Assembly (NCBI GenBank): GCA_035529895.1
Contig: DATKVV010000041.1
Coordinates: 93,304-157,303, forward strand
Origin: JAUWKC01 sp035529895
GTDB taxonomy: Bacteria; Planctomycetota; Phycisphaerae; Sedimentisphaerales; Anaerobacaceae
Direction: 5' to 3'
DNA: 64,000 bases
Positions 36,040 to 45,130 of the stretch are shown here, one piece after another. The number at the start of each line of letters is the position of its first letter. Position 1 is the stretch's first letter. The notes beneath the pieces are model-generated. The model saw only the letters and a list, made by a program, of their open reading frames with translations, made no database searches and was not told the origin of the DNA. The translations under genes were made by a program, and so were the position numbers.

Positions 36040-36790
36040 CAGTAACAGTTGCGTCCTTTTCTTCGTAAAATATCCCCTCCCGGGCAGGGTCAAAACCCGA
36101 CTGGCTAAAAAACTGGGCCAGGACCGTGCCGCGGAGCTTTACAGGAATTCAGTGTTGGATATCCTGGATACACTCCAGACCCTCAACGTCAAACTCAGGA
36201 TATTTTTCGAGCCGCCGGACGCCCTCGACAAGTGCCGGCACTGGCTCGGCAAAGACCACTCCTACGTCCTTCAGATCGGCCCCGACCTTGGCCAAAAAAT
36301 GAAAAACGCCTTCATCCACGCCTTCGCTGAAGGTTTTTCCAAACTGGTCCTCATCGGCTCCGACCTCCCTGACCTGCCCGCGTCCTTCCTCAATCTCAGC
36401 CTCGAAGCCCTCGACACCCACGATACGGTAATCGGGCCCACCAGCGACGGCGGCTACTATCTCATAGGTTTTTCAAAACAGGCATTTTTGCCCGAGGTCT
36501 TCGAAGGCATTGCCTGGGGAACCGACCGCGTATTTATGCACACACTCAAAATACTCGACCGCCACGAACAAAAACTGTACATCCTGCCCCAGTGGCATGA
36601 CGTGGACACGCTCGACGACGTAAATGAGATGCTCAAGCGAAACAAAAACACCGCCTTTACGCCGTCCCGAACACTCTCTTGTATCTTGGGAATCAACGGG
36701 GAGTTATCAAAATCAAAACACCAAATATCAACGGACAAACACTGCGCATGCTCTCTCAAAATAGGCGATTGCGAAAAGCGGCAGTGTTGA
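36029..36790 (+). CDS. TIGR04282-type glycosyl/nucleotidyl-transferase of arsenosugar clusters
   Basis: The start at 36029 lies inside the end of the DUF547 gene (coupling). The protein has VLFFVKYPLPGRVKTRLAKK, LVLIGSDLPDLP, VIGPTSDGGYYLIGF and WGTDRVFMHTL, the signature of TIGR04282 ('rSAM-associated transferase 1'). About 30 residues at the C-terminus, with several Cys, are not part of the family core. With TIGR04283 it forms the usual pair beside ArsS. The reaction is unproven; sugar transfer onto the arsenic nucleoside is the usual suggestion. Confidence 0.85.
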   Translation: MSPDSNSCVLFFVKYPLPGRVKTRLAKKLGQDRAAELYRNSVLDILDTLQTLNVKLRIFFEPPDALDKCRHWLGKDHSYVLQIGPDLGQKMKNAFIHAFAEGFSKLVLIGSDLPDLPASFLNLSLEALDTHDTVIGPTSDGGYYLIGFSKQAFLPEVFEGIAWGTDRVFMHTLKILDRHEQKLYILPQWHDVDTLDDVNEMLKRNKNTAFTPSRTLSCILGINGELSKSKHQISTDKHCACSLKIGDCEKRQC

Positions 36791-36804
36791 TTGGAGGCCT
36801 GCCT

Positions 36805-39537
36805 ATGGCAGAAATTGATATTTGGAATGCTGAGATGCAACGCCTCGCTGCTGACGCTGCGAGGCAAGAAAACTGGAAGCGGTGGGGCCCATATCTCTCA
36901 GACCGGCAGTGGGGAACCGTACGTGAGGATTATTCAGCCGACGGGTCGTGCTGGGAGTACTTTCCGCATGACCAGGCGCGAAGCCGCGCATATCGATGGG
37001 GAGAGGATGGAATATTAGGCATTACAGACCGAGAGTGCAGGCTGTGTTTCGCACTCGCATTATGGAATGGCCGCGACACCATCTTGAAAGAACGCCTCTT
37101 CGGGTTGACCAACCACGAAGGCAACCATGGAGAAGACATAAAGGAACTCTGTTTTTACCTCGATTCCACTCCCTGCCACACATACATGAAAGCCTTGTAC
37201 AAATATCCCCAGGTTCGATTCCCTTACGACAGCCTTGTCCGAGAAAACCGTCGCCGGGACCGCCATGACCCGGAGTTTGAGCTCATTGATACAGGTGTCT
37301 TTGACGAAAACCGGTATTTTGATATTTATGTCGAGTATGCCAAAGCCTCTCCCAATGATTTATTAATAAAGGTGACCGCCTGCAATCGAGGACCCAACGT
37401 GGCAACGCTGCACCTCTTGCCCACACTCTGGTTCCGCAACACTTGGATATGGGGCTGCTTGCACGAAGGATGCACGCTCAAACCAATCATCAAGAAGGTC
37501 AACCAATCCACCTTGCTCGCCGAGCACGAAACTCTGGGCGTGTTCGTCCTCGCTGTCGGCTCGGGCCCCCATGGAGAACAGCCCATACTATTGTTCACCG
37601 AGAACGAAACAAACACCTTGCGGCTTTTCGGCGTCCCTAATTATACCAAATATGTGAAGGACGCTTTCCATGAATATGTTATCCGCGGCGCAAAGGACGC
37701 TGTTAACCCTGATTGCCGCGGGACGAAAGCTTCGCCTTACTATCTGCTCAATATTCCGCCGACCGATCGGATGCAGGTTCGCATGCGTTTGGTCGCAGAA
37801 GATAAATCCGGCAACGAGCCCTTCGGTCCCGACTTCGACCGCATCTTCGACCGGCGAATTGCCGAGTCCGAAGCTTTCTACGAGAAAATAAGTCCGACCG
37901 CGCTGTCAGACGAATCCCGCTCCGTAGTCCGCCAGGCATATGCAGGCCTCTTGTGGAACAAGCAGTTCTACCATTATATCGTCGAGGATTGGCTCAGAGG
38001 CGACCCCAATATGCCGCACCCGCCCGACAGCCGTAAACACGGACGCAATTGCGATTGGCCCCATCTATTTAATCGCGATTTAATCTCCGTACCAGACAAA
38101 TGGGAATATCCATGGTATGCGTCATGGGATTTGGCATTTCACATGATTCCTTTTGCCGGAATCGACCCCCACTTTGCTAAACGCCAGCTCGTACTTTTTC
38201 TACGAGAATGGTATATGCACCCCAACGGACAGATACCCGCTTATGAATTTGCTCTTTCCGATGTAAATCCACCCGTCCATGCCTGGGCTTGCTGGCGCGT
38301 GTACAAAATCACCGCTCCCCGGGGCAAAAGAGATAGAAAGTTCCTCGAAAGCACCTTCCAAAAACTCCTCCTCAATTTTACATGGTGGGTTAATCGCAAG
38401 GACCCTGCGGGCAAACACGTCTTTTCAGGCGGATTTCTCGGTTTGGACAATATCGGCGTTCTTGACCGTTCCAAGCCGCTCCCGACCGGCGGTTATCTCA
38501 ACCAGGCCGATGCCACTGCCTGGATGGCTTTCTATTGCGGCACAATGCTCGCCATGGCGCTCGAACTGGCCCTCGAGGAAGAAGCCTATGAGGATATGGC
38601 CTCCAAATTCTTCGAGCATTTCATTGCCATATCCGACGCCATAAACACACTTGGAGGGACCGGCCTCTGGCACGAGCAGGATGGCTTCTATTACGACCAG
38701 TTACAGTTCGAAGACCAGATTGTTCCACTGAGACTGCGCTCGATAGTTGGACTCATCCCTCTGCTTGCCGTCGAAATTATTGAACAAAGTACCATTGACC
38801 GCCTCCCCGGATTTCGTAAAAGAATGCGCTGGTTTTTGGAGAATCGAAAAGACCTTGCGCGATATATTTCTTGTATGAGTTGCACTTGTGCGGGTGACCC
38901 CAACGCCCTCTACATGTTGGCCATCCCCTCCGAGCACCGTTTGAGAATGGTACTGCGTTACCTGCTTGACGAAAGCGAGTTTCTGTCGCCCTTTGGCATA
39001 AGGTCATTGTCACGAATATATCAGGAAAGACCGTTTTCTTTCTGGGTGGGAGGCCGGGAGTACAAGGTTGAATACTCGCCCGGTGAATCCAACAGTGGAT
39101 TGTTCGGCGGAAACTCAAACTGGCGCGGGCCGATTTGGTTCCCCATTAATTACTTGCTGGTCGAGGCCCTCCAGCGTTACGACCACTATTACGGGCAAAC
39201 CTTCCTTGTTGAATTCCCTACTGGCTCGGGAAAATTAATGGCCCTGGGCCAGGTAGCCCGCGAATTGTGTATCCGCTTGACATATGTTTTCCTCCCCGAT
39301 AAGGCAGGCAGGCGCCCCGTACACGGAAATGTCAAAAAATTTGCCCAGGACCCCCACTGGCAGCAACTGTCCTTGTTTTACGAGTACTTCAACAGCGAAA
39401 CGGGACAGGGGGCGGGAGCCAGCCATCAGACCGGCTGGACCGCCCTCGTGACCCGCTGTTTCCAAGAACTTGAGAAAGTCAAACCAATCGACTGCCGGAA
39501 GCAGTCACTGTCTTTAAGGACCAACGGCCATGTTTGA
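36805..39537 (+). CDS. GH63/MGH1-type glucosidase-like protein
   Basis: The start is the ATG at 36805 after TTGGAGGCCTGCC. The 910-residue protein begins MAEIDIWNAEMQRL and has the long two-part structure of GH63-like glucosidases: an N-terminal beta domain with YRWGEDGILGITDRECRL and an alpha/alpha-barrel with WYASWDLAFHMIPFAGID, HPNGQIPAYEFALSDVNPP, GGFLGLDNIGVLDRS and NSNWRGPIWFPINYLL. No signal peptide is seen, so it is probably cytoplasmic. It starts 14 bases after the arsenosugar transferase and overlaps the next gene by 8 bases, so it belongs to the same operon. Its substrate there is unknown. Confidence 0.85.
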   Translation: MAEIDIWNAEMQRLAADAARQENWKRWGPYLSDRQWGTVREDYSADGSCWEYFPHDQARSRAYRWGEDGILGITDRECRLCFALALWNGRDTILKERLFGLTNHEGNHGEDIKELCFYLDSTPCHTYMKALYKYPQVRFPYDSLVRENRRRDRHDPEFELIDTGVFDENRYFDIYVEYAKASPNDLLIKVTACNRGPNVATLHLLPTLWFRNTWIWGCLHEGCTLKPIIKKVNQSTLLAEHETLGVFVLAVGSGPHGEQPILLFTENETNTLRLFGVPNYTKYVKDAFHEYVIRGAKDAVNPDCRGTKASPYYLLNIPPTDRMQVRMRLVAEDKSGNEPFGPDFDRIFDRRIAESEAFYEKISPTALSDESRSVVRQAYAGLLWNKQFYHYIVEDWLRGDPNMPHPPDSRKHGRNCDWPHLFNRDLISVPDKWEYPWYASWDLAFHMIPFAGIDPHFAKRQLVLFLREWYMHPNGQIPAYEFALSDVNPPVHAWACWRVYKITAPRGKRDRKFLESTFQKLLLNFTWWVNRKDPAGKHVFSGGFLGLDNIGVLDRSKPLPTGGYLNQADATAWMAFYCGTMLAMALELALEEEAYEDMASKFFEHFIAISDAINTLGGTGLWHEQDGFYYDQLQFEDQIVPLRLRSIVGLIPLLAVEIIEQSTIDRLPGFRKRMRWFLENRKDLARYISCMSCTCAGDPNALYMLAIPSEHRLRMVLRYLLDESEFLSPFGIRSLSRIYQERPFSFWVGGREYKVEYSPGESNSGLFGGNSNWRGPIWFPINYLLVEALQRYDHYYGQTFLVEFPTGSGKLMALGQVARELCIRLTYVFLPDKAGRRPVHGNVKKFAQDPHWQQLSLFYEYFNSETGQGAGASHQTGWTALVTRCFQELEKVKPIDCRKQSLSLRTNGHV

Positions 39538-41713
39538 TCGCGACATGGTGGTTATCGGTGCCGGTTCTGCCGGACTGGTCGCCTGTAAACTTGCCAATGG
39601 ATTCGGCAGGAAGACCACGCTCATAGAGAAAAGAAAAATCGGCGGCGACTGCACCTGGTTCGGATGCATCCCCAGCAAAGCGCTCATTAAGTCAGCCTAT
39701 ACCGCCCATCAAACCACACGCCTCCGCGAGTTCGGATTGGAGCCCAAAGGTCCTATCGGGCTGAATGCCGAAAAAGTCATGGCCCACGTCAGAGCCGTCA
39801 GAGAAGCCGATGCCGCCGGCCACCCGCCCGAAAGCTACGAAGCCGAAGGCATAAATGTATTCTTCGGCGGACCGCAATTCCTCGACAGCCATACCATAAA
39901 GCTCAATGACAAATTAATCTCCTCCAGGAAGTTTATTATCTGCACCGGCTCTCATCCACTGATTCCTCCCGTTGAGGGCCTTGACAAGATCCCGTACCTC
40001 ACGAACGAGACGGTTTTTGACCTCGAAGTCCTGCCCAAATCAATGATAGTCCTGGGGGCCGGCCCCATAGGCATCGAGCTTGCAGCCGCCCTCAACCGGC
40101 TTGGCGTCAATGTCACCGTCCTCCTCAGGTCCGCCCGAATACTCAAAAAGGAGGACCAGGAGCTTTCAGGAAGACTAATGCAAATCCTGCGGGCCGAAGG
40201 AGTGACAATATCTACCAGAACCAAAACCACGCAATTCACCCAAAACAAAGGAAAAATAGTAGCCCATGTTGAGCACCGGCAGGGCAGGCGCCGACTCGAA
40301 GCTGAATCCCTTCTGGTCGCCGTCGGCAGAAGCCCCAACCTTGAAGGGCTCGCCCTCGAAAAAGCGGGCATCGAGTTTGACAGGGAGGGTATTAAGGTCG
40401 ACAAGAACCTGAGGACTACCGCCAAGAATATCTACGCCTGTGGTGACGTGATCCCGCCCTATCTCTTTACTCACATGGCCGAATACGAAGCGGTGATTGC
40501 CACTACCAACGCCTGCTTCGGCCTGCCCCTCAAAAAGACAAATTACCAAAATGCCCTGTGGTGTACCTACACCGACCCCGAACTCGCTCACGCCGGGCTG
40601 ACGGAAGTCCAGGCCAGACAAAAGCACGGCGACAAAATCAGCGTCTACCGCTGCGAGCACAAAAACGTGGACCGCGCCAAAACAGACTTGGCCACAAACG
40701 GTTTGAGCAAGTTCATCTGTGATAAGAAAGGCCGGCTGCTCGGCATCCATATCCTCGGACACGGCGCCGCCGAACTGATGCACGAGGCGCAACTGGCCAA
40801 GTCGCTCGGCGTGCCCTTTAGCAAAATCGCCTCCGTCATCCACGCCTACCCCTCTTACTCCGACGCCGTTCGCCAGCCTGCCAAACGCTGCTACATCGAT
40901 ATGCTGCAGGACAACTTCTTTTTGAAGCTGCTGAGAAACCTCTCGAAAAAACAAAATCGAAAATGGCTGATTCTGCCAGCCATCCTGATTGCCCTGATTG
41001 TGGCGTTGCTGCTCCTGCCCGTAAGGGACTGGCTCATAAGCCTCCTCGACTGGACACAGGGCCTCGCTTTCTGGGGGCCGGTCTTTGTCGCCGCCTTCTA
41101 CGTGGTCGCCTGTATCTTTCTCCTGCCCGGCTCGGTGCTCACGCTTGGGGCCGGATTCCTGTTCAAGGTACTTGTCGGAACGATAACCGTATCGATAGGC
41201 AGCACATTGGGAGCTTGCGCCGCCTTTCTCGTTGGCCGCACCGTCGCTCGCGGCTGGATATCAAAAAAGGTCGCCGCCAACCAAAAATTTGCCGCCATCG
41301 ACGATGCCGTCGCCCGGCAGGGATTCAAGATTGTCCTGTTGACGCGGCTGAGCCCGGTGTTTCCGTACAATTTACTGAACTATGCCTTTGGTCTGACGAA
41401 AGTCGCGTTCTGGAAATACGCGTTGGCGTCGTGGATTGGAATGCTCCCGGGCACTTTGATGTATGTTTATTTCGGGGCGGGACTCCGCTCTCTTGCCGAC
41501 GTGGCGGCCGGCAAAGTGGAAACCGGCGTCGCCGGTACAATATTCTTCTGGTTCGGCATGGCCGCTACCATTGTCGTTACCGTATTTGTCACCCGCGTCG
41601 CACGTAAGGCCCTTAAAGAGGCCGTCCCTAAAAGCAATACGGGATTCGAGCCGGGGCAGTCCCGTGCGCAAGGTCACCGGCAAGTGACTCCTGCTAACTG
41701 CCCTGGAGATTGA
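39530..41713 (+). CDS. FAD disulfide oxidoreductase fused to a VTT/TVP38 membrane domain
   Basis: This is a 727-residue fusion. Residues 1 to about 460 are a pyridine nucleotide-disulfide reductase like mercuric reductase: VVIGAGSAGLVACKLA, redox pair C41/C46 in GGDCTWFGCIPSKAL, MIVLGAGPIGIELA, and HAYPSYSDAVRQPA in place of the catalytic HPT-E. From about 480 a membrane domain of the SNARE-associated/DedA (VTT) type follows: FLLPGSVLTLGAGFLFKV, GSTLGACAAFLVGR, VLLTRLSPVFPYNLLNYAFG and WIGMLPGTLMYVYFGA. VTT proteins move or handle lipids in membranes. The overlap with the preceding gene indicates coupling. Confidence 0.92.
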   Translation: MFDRDMVVIGAGSAGLVACKLANGFGRKTTLIEKRKIGGDCTWFGCIPSKALIKSAYTAHQTTRLREFGLEPKGPIGLNAEKVMAHVRAVREADAAGHPPESYEAEGINVFFGGPQFLDSHTIKLNDKLISSRKFIICTGSHPLIPPVEGLDKIPYLTNETVFDLEVLPKSMIVLGAGPIGIELAAALNRLGVNVTVLLRSARILKKEDQELSGRLMQILRAEGVTISTRTKTTQFTQNKGKIVAHVEHRQGRRRLEAESLLVAVGRSPNLEGLALEKAGIEFDREGIKVDKNLRTTAKNIYACGDVIPPYLFTHMAEYEAVIATTNACFGLPLKKTNYQNALWCTYTDPELAHAGLTEVQARQKHGDKISVYRCEHKNVDRAKTDLATNGLSKFICDKKGRLLGIHILGHGAAELMHEAQLAKSLGVPFSKIASVIHAYPSYSDAVRQPAKRCYIDMLQDNFFLKLLRNLSKKQNRKWLILPAILIALIVALLLLPVRDWLISLLDWTQGLAFWGPVFVAAFYVVACIFLLPGSVLTLGAGFLFKVLVGTITVSIGSTLGACAAFLVGRTVARGWISKKVAANQKFAAIDDAVARQGFKIVLLTRLSPVFPYNLLNYAFGLTKVAFWKYALASWIGMLPGTLMYVYFGAGLRSLADVAAGKVETGVAGTIFFWFGMAATIVVTVFVTRVARKALKEAVPKSNTGFEPGQSRAQGHRQVTPANCPGD

Positions 41714-41723
41714 GAGAGGCCCA

Positions 41724-42926
41724 ATGAGCGTATATATACAGAACATCGCCTGTATGGTGCCGCCGACTTCTTATTCGCAGTCCTTTATAAAGGACAAAAT
41801 GAAGGGCTGGCTCAAAGGCTCCGCACGACTAAATCGATGTATTGATTCCATCTACAACCACAGTTGTATCCAACAGCGGCACAGTGTCATCCCCGATGCC
41901 GATGCCTTCTTCAGAGTTTCCGGCGACGGAGACTTTTCGGTCCCAACCACAAAGGCTCGCAATGACATGTATACTCAGGCCGCCAAAAAGATGTCTGTTG
42001 ACTTGGCCACGGAAGCACTCGCCGGTTGCCCCAACGCCTATTTCAACCAAATTACCCACCTCATTACCGTCTCCTGCACCGGCTTTTTCAATCCCGGCCC
42101 CGACTATGAAATCATCAAGAGCTTGAATCTGAACAAAAGCATCCAGCGCTACAGCATCGGTTTCATGGGCTGCTACGCAGCCTTCCCTGCACTCCGCCTC
42201 GCCCGTGCTATCTGTCGGTCCGACCCCGACGCCACTGTCCTAATCATCGTTCTTGAACTGTGCACGCTCCACGCCCAACTCACCCGGGACTTGGATTCCA
42301 TTCGCAGCGGTGCTATTTTCGCCGATGGCGGAGCTGGCGTGGTCGTCAGCACAAAGAAACCCGGACCCAACAGAAAGGTTCTCGAATTGGAGCACTTCGA
42401 ATCCATGCTCATCCCCGACACCCATGACGATATGGCTTGGACCATCGGTGACAGCGGGTTTGAGATGGCGCTATCGAAGTACGTGCCCAAAATCATCGAA
42501 GCCAACATTCCGGCAATCCTGAACCCCATCTTGCGCCGCCGGGCAATAGACATATCTCGCATCGACCACTGGGCCGTCCACCCCGGAGGCAAAGCGATAC
42601 TGGACAGAATCGAATCCTCCCTCGGCCTCGAAGATTGCCTCCGGGAGTCGCGAAGCGTCTTGAAGCGCTACGGCAATATGAGCAGTCCGACCGTCCTATT
42701 TGTGCTGAAGCAGATACTTCAAAAACCCGCTGCGCGCCCGCGAGAATCCGTGTTGTCAATGGCTTTTGGTCCCGGCCTCACCGTGGAAGTGGCCTTCCTT
42801 ACCAAGATTACCACACCCGCGGCTGCGAAAGAAAAACGCGAACCGGCCGCCCCGCCATCACCGTTCTCTCCTTCAGGGGATAGCTTTTCGCGAGTGCAAA
42901 TGCGTCCGACCAGAGGCATAAAATGA
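41724..42926 (+). CDS. Type III polyketide synthase (chalcone synthase-like)
   Basis: The 400-residue protein starts after GAGAGGCCC. The catalytic triad is intact: C150 in GFMGCYAAFPALRLA, H286 in AVHPGGKAI and N318 in YGNMSSPTV. HLITVSCTGFFNPGPD and MAFGPGLTVE are also typical. The C-terminal 30 residues are an extra low-complexity tail. It would extend an acyl-CoA starter with malonyl-CoA to a pyrone, resorcinol or related lipid. Its methyltransferase neighbours suggest a tailored quinone or phenol lipid. The next gene overlaps by 4 bases. Confidence 0.93.
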   Translation: MSVYIQNIACMVPPTSYSQSFIKDKMKGWLKGSARLNRCIDSIYNHSCIQQRHSVIPDADAFFRVSGDGDFSVPTTKARNDMYTQAAKKMSVDLATEALAGCPNAYFNQITHLITVSCTGFFNPGPDYEIIKSLNLNKSIQRYSIGFMGCYAAFPALRLARAICRSDPDATVLIIVLELCTLHAQLTRDLDSIRSGAIFADGGAGVVVSTKKPGPNRKVLELEHFESMLIPDTHDDMAWTIGDSGFEMALSKYVPKIIEANIPAILNPILRRRAIDISRIDHWAVHPGGKAILDRIESSLGLEDCLRESRSVLKRYGNMSSPTVLFVLKQILQKPAARPRESVLSMAFGPGLTVEVAFLTKITTPAAAKEKREPAAPPSPFSPSGDSFSRVQMRPTRGIK

Positions 42927-43663
42927 AAAAGGGCTTGAAACTAAGAATGCATAGTTTTATCCACTATCCCGATGGAAAACTCATATTCAATAGGGAAATG
43001 TTCAAGGAAATCGCACCCAGGTATAACTTTATCTCACGCGCGCTTTCTCTCGGTCGCGATACCGCCTGGAAAAATCAGTTGGTTGAAAAGCTCCCACCCC
43101 TCCCCAGCCCCGATTGCCTCGACTTGGCCTGCGGCACCGGCGATATTACTTTTCGTCTGGCGAAAAGATACCCCGCAGGCTCCGTCGTCGGACTCGACCT
43201 GACTGAGGCAATGGTCGCCTGCGCCAGAAAACGCAACTCCCACAAGAACGTAAGATTCACAATCCGAAATATGTGCCGCACGGAGTTTGCCGACCATAGC
43301 TTTGATATCGTTACAGGCGGCTATGCCCTCCGCAACGCGCCCAATCTGCAAGAGGCATTGGCCGAGATATGGCGCGTAATAAGGCCCGGCGGGACCGCGG
43401 CATTTTTGGATTTCTCCAAACCCCCCAACCCATTTGTCCAGAAAGCCGAATATTTCTTGCTGAAAACCTGGGGAGGGTTCTGGGGCCTCGCTTTGCATAC
43501 TAACCCGGAAGTATACGCTTACATAGCAGAGAGCCTCAAGCAGTTTCCGGACAGCAGGCAGTTGAGGCGATACGTCACAGAGGTGGGCTTTGAAAACATT
43601 TGGTCGAAAAGACATTACTTTGGCATCACGGAAACTGTCATTTTCAAGAAGCCCTGCGCTTGA
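42923..43663 (+). CDS. UbiE/COQ5-type methyltransferase
   Basis: The 246-residue protein begins in the stop of the polyketide synthase (ATGA). The conserved blocks are FKEIAPRYNFISRALSLGRD, motif I LDLACGTGDITFRLA, GLDLTEAMVACA, and GYALRNAPNLQEALAEIWRVIRPGG with FLDFSKPP. These match methyltransferases of menaquinone and related C-methylations. Coupling to a type III synthase suggests it methylates the polyketide product rather than menaquinone. A role in menaquinone cannot be excluded. Confidence 0.9.
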   Translation: MKKGLKLRMHSFIHYPDGKLIFNREMFKEIAPRYNFISRALSLGRDTAWKNQLVEKLPPLPSPDCLDLACGTGDITFRLAKRYPAGSVVGLDLTEAMVACARKRNSHKNVRFTIRNMCRTEFADHSFDIVTGGYALRNAPNLQEALAEIWRVIRPGGTAAFLDFSKPPNPFVQKAEYFLLKTWGGFWGLALHTNPEVYAYIAESLKQFPDSRQLRRYVTEVGFENIWSKRHYFGITETVIFKKPCA

Positions 43664-43724
43664 AAACCGCCGGGCTCGGCTTAGGCCGCCGTCCCTCGCC
43701 GAACGTTCTGCCGAGCTGGAACTT

Positions 43725-44480
43725 ATGGACAGGCCCGACACATCACCGCAGTTGCTCGCAAACACGCTGCGTCAGTTCAGCATCGTCAACAGATTCTTCT
43801 CCCCGCATCGAAGCTTGCTGAGCCGCTACATTATCGCCGACATGTTGAAAGAACCGAGGCGATGCTGGCGTCTCATGGACGCAGGGGCCGGCGGCTGCGA
43901 TATTGACCTTTGGCTCCTTAAAGTCTGCCGCGCGAAAGGGCTCCGCCTGGATATCAAGTGCATCGACCATGACCCGCGTGTGGTCGAGTACGCCCGGTGC
44001 AAAACCGGCCATGTCCCCAATATCAAGATCGCATGTGCAGATGCCATGGAAATTGACAAGTCCGGCGAGTCCTTTGATTATGTTCTGGCAAATCACGTCC
44101 TTCACCACCTTGCCGCCGCTGATATTGGCGTCTTCTTACAGAAAGCCGACGCGGTCTGCCAGCGAGTACTGCTTATCAGCGACCTCTTGCGCAGCTATTT
44201 CTCCTACCTGATTTTCGCCGCCCTTGCCCGCGCGTTTTTGCGCCACAGTTTTGCTTATACGGACGGAAGAATCTCCATCACAAAGGGATTCACTCGGCCC
44301 GAACTGCTCGAGGTAGTCCGCAATACTCGGTTGAAAGGAAGCACCGTAGTGGACACCGCCTTTCCCGGACACGTTTACATCGTCAGGCGCTATGAACCGA
44401 TTAATCCCCAAGACAATCATAGGGGCACTCGCTTGAAAAGCAAAGGAGCCCGCTTACAGCAGGAACCAATTACTGTTTGA
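43725..44480 (+). CDS. Class I SAM-dependent methyltransferase
   Basis: I start at the ATG at 43725 (MDRPDTSPQLLANTL); the longer frame to 43590 runs into the previous gene. About 251 residues contain motif I LMDAGAGGCDIDLWLLK, CIDHDPRVVEYAR, ADAMEID, VLANHVLHHLAAADI and LLISDLLRSYFSYLIF, close to methyltransferases found beside type III synthases. It is the last intact gene of the operon, 59 bases before the GH130 relic. The substrate is not known. Confidence 0.88.
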   Translation: MDRPDTSPQLLANTLRQFSIVNRFFSPHRSLLSRYIIADMLKEPRRCWRLMDAGAGGCDIDLWLLKVCRAKGLRLDIKCIDHDPRVVEYARCKTGHVPNIKIACADAMEIDKSGESFDYVLANHVLHHLAAADIGVFLQKADAVCQRVLLISDLLRSYFSYLIFAALARAFLRHSFAYTDGRISITKGFTRPELLEVVRNTRLKGSTVVDTAFPGHVYIVRRYEPINPQDNHRGTRLKSKGARLQQEPITV

Positions 44481-44538
44481 ACTGAGCAGTCCAACCAATT
44501 TGTCGGACTGTACCGCAATTTTGAAGGAGTTAATCTTC

Positions 44539-44802
44539 ATGGCAAAGAAGTTTCGATACGATGTCATACGCCGCTGGGAGGGCAATCCCCTGCTGACTCT
44601 GGAGGATATCCCCTTCCCGTGCAATACCGTTTTCAACGCCGCCTGTGCCAAAACGAAGGCCGGTACATCCCGCTTTTGCGGGTCGAAGACCTGACCGGCC
44701 GCTCGCTCAAAATCTGTTGCGGCCCTTCCGGCGCCTCAATTTGCCTCGGCGCCGCCAACGTCAGCGACCTGATGCAGTTCTGCACCATCGGCGAGCATTA
44801 AT
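44539..44802 (+). pseudogene. Collapsed GH130 glycoside phosphorylase
   Basis: The ATG at 44539, after GAAGGAGTTAATC, opens MAKKFRYDVIRRWEGNPLL and IPFPCNTVFNAACAK, the start of GH130 mannoside phosphorylases. A frameshift near 44650 must be crossed to continue into GRYIPLLRVEDLTGRS. Immediately afterwards comes LKICCGPSGASICLGAANVSD, which is the C-terminal end of the family (normally KIYYGAADT..). The roughly 250 residues between are gone. It is a deletion relic like the sulfatase at 1229-1732, and still occupies the last position of the operon. Confidence 0.85.
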
Positions 44803-44835
44803 TGGCCCCTCCCTTGACTGTTGCTTGATATTTAG

Positions 44836-44859
44836 CCCCACGTTTCACGTGGGGTTTTT
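44836..44859 (+). terminator. Intrinsic terminator of the arsenosugar-polyketide operon
   Basis: CCCCACGT (44836-44843) pairs with ACGTGGGG (44847-44854) around a 3-base loop and is followed directly by TTTTT. It is the only strong intrinsic terminator I see between 32.3 and 45 kb, which supports a single long transcript. Confidence 0.85.
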
Positions 44860-44860
44860 A

Positions 44861-44956
44861 CCCCTCCCTCATCCACCCATCTACGCATCTGCGCATCCAC
44901 CCCCCTCTCCCCCTCCCTCATCCACCCATCTACCCATCTGCGCATTCACCCCCCTC
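44861..44956. repeat. 48-bp tandem duplication, low complexity
   Basis: Two adjacent 48-base units (44861-44908 and 44909-44956) differ at two positions. They are pyrimidine-rich (CCCTCATCCACCCATCTAC). The same type of sequence appears at 48600-48660. The rest of the 44803-45460 gap has no clear gene. Confidence 0.85.
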
Positions 44957-45130
44957 CACGCTCCACCCTATAATTGCCTTTTTTGGCCGCTTTTTCCTTG
45001 ATTACAAACTAACCGCCCGCTAAGATTACGCCCGAGTGATGCGGGGGGGCAGACACTCGTGCGGCGAGATTGAATATTTACTATTGCCAATTTGGGACTG
45101 GGCCAGAACAAACAGGCAAGGTTTGAAACA

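Noticed and set aside
44861..44956. CRISPR-like or iteron array
   Set aside because: There are only two adjacent 48-bp low-complexity units without spacers, and no replication gene nearby.
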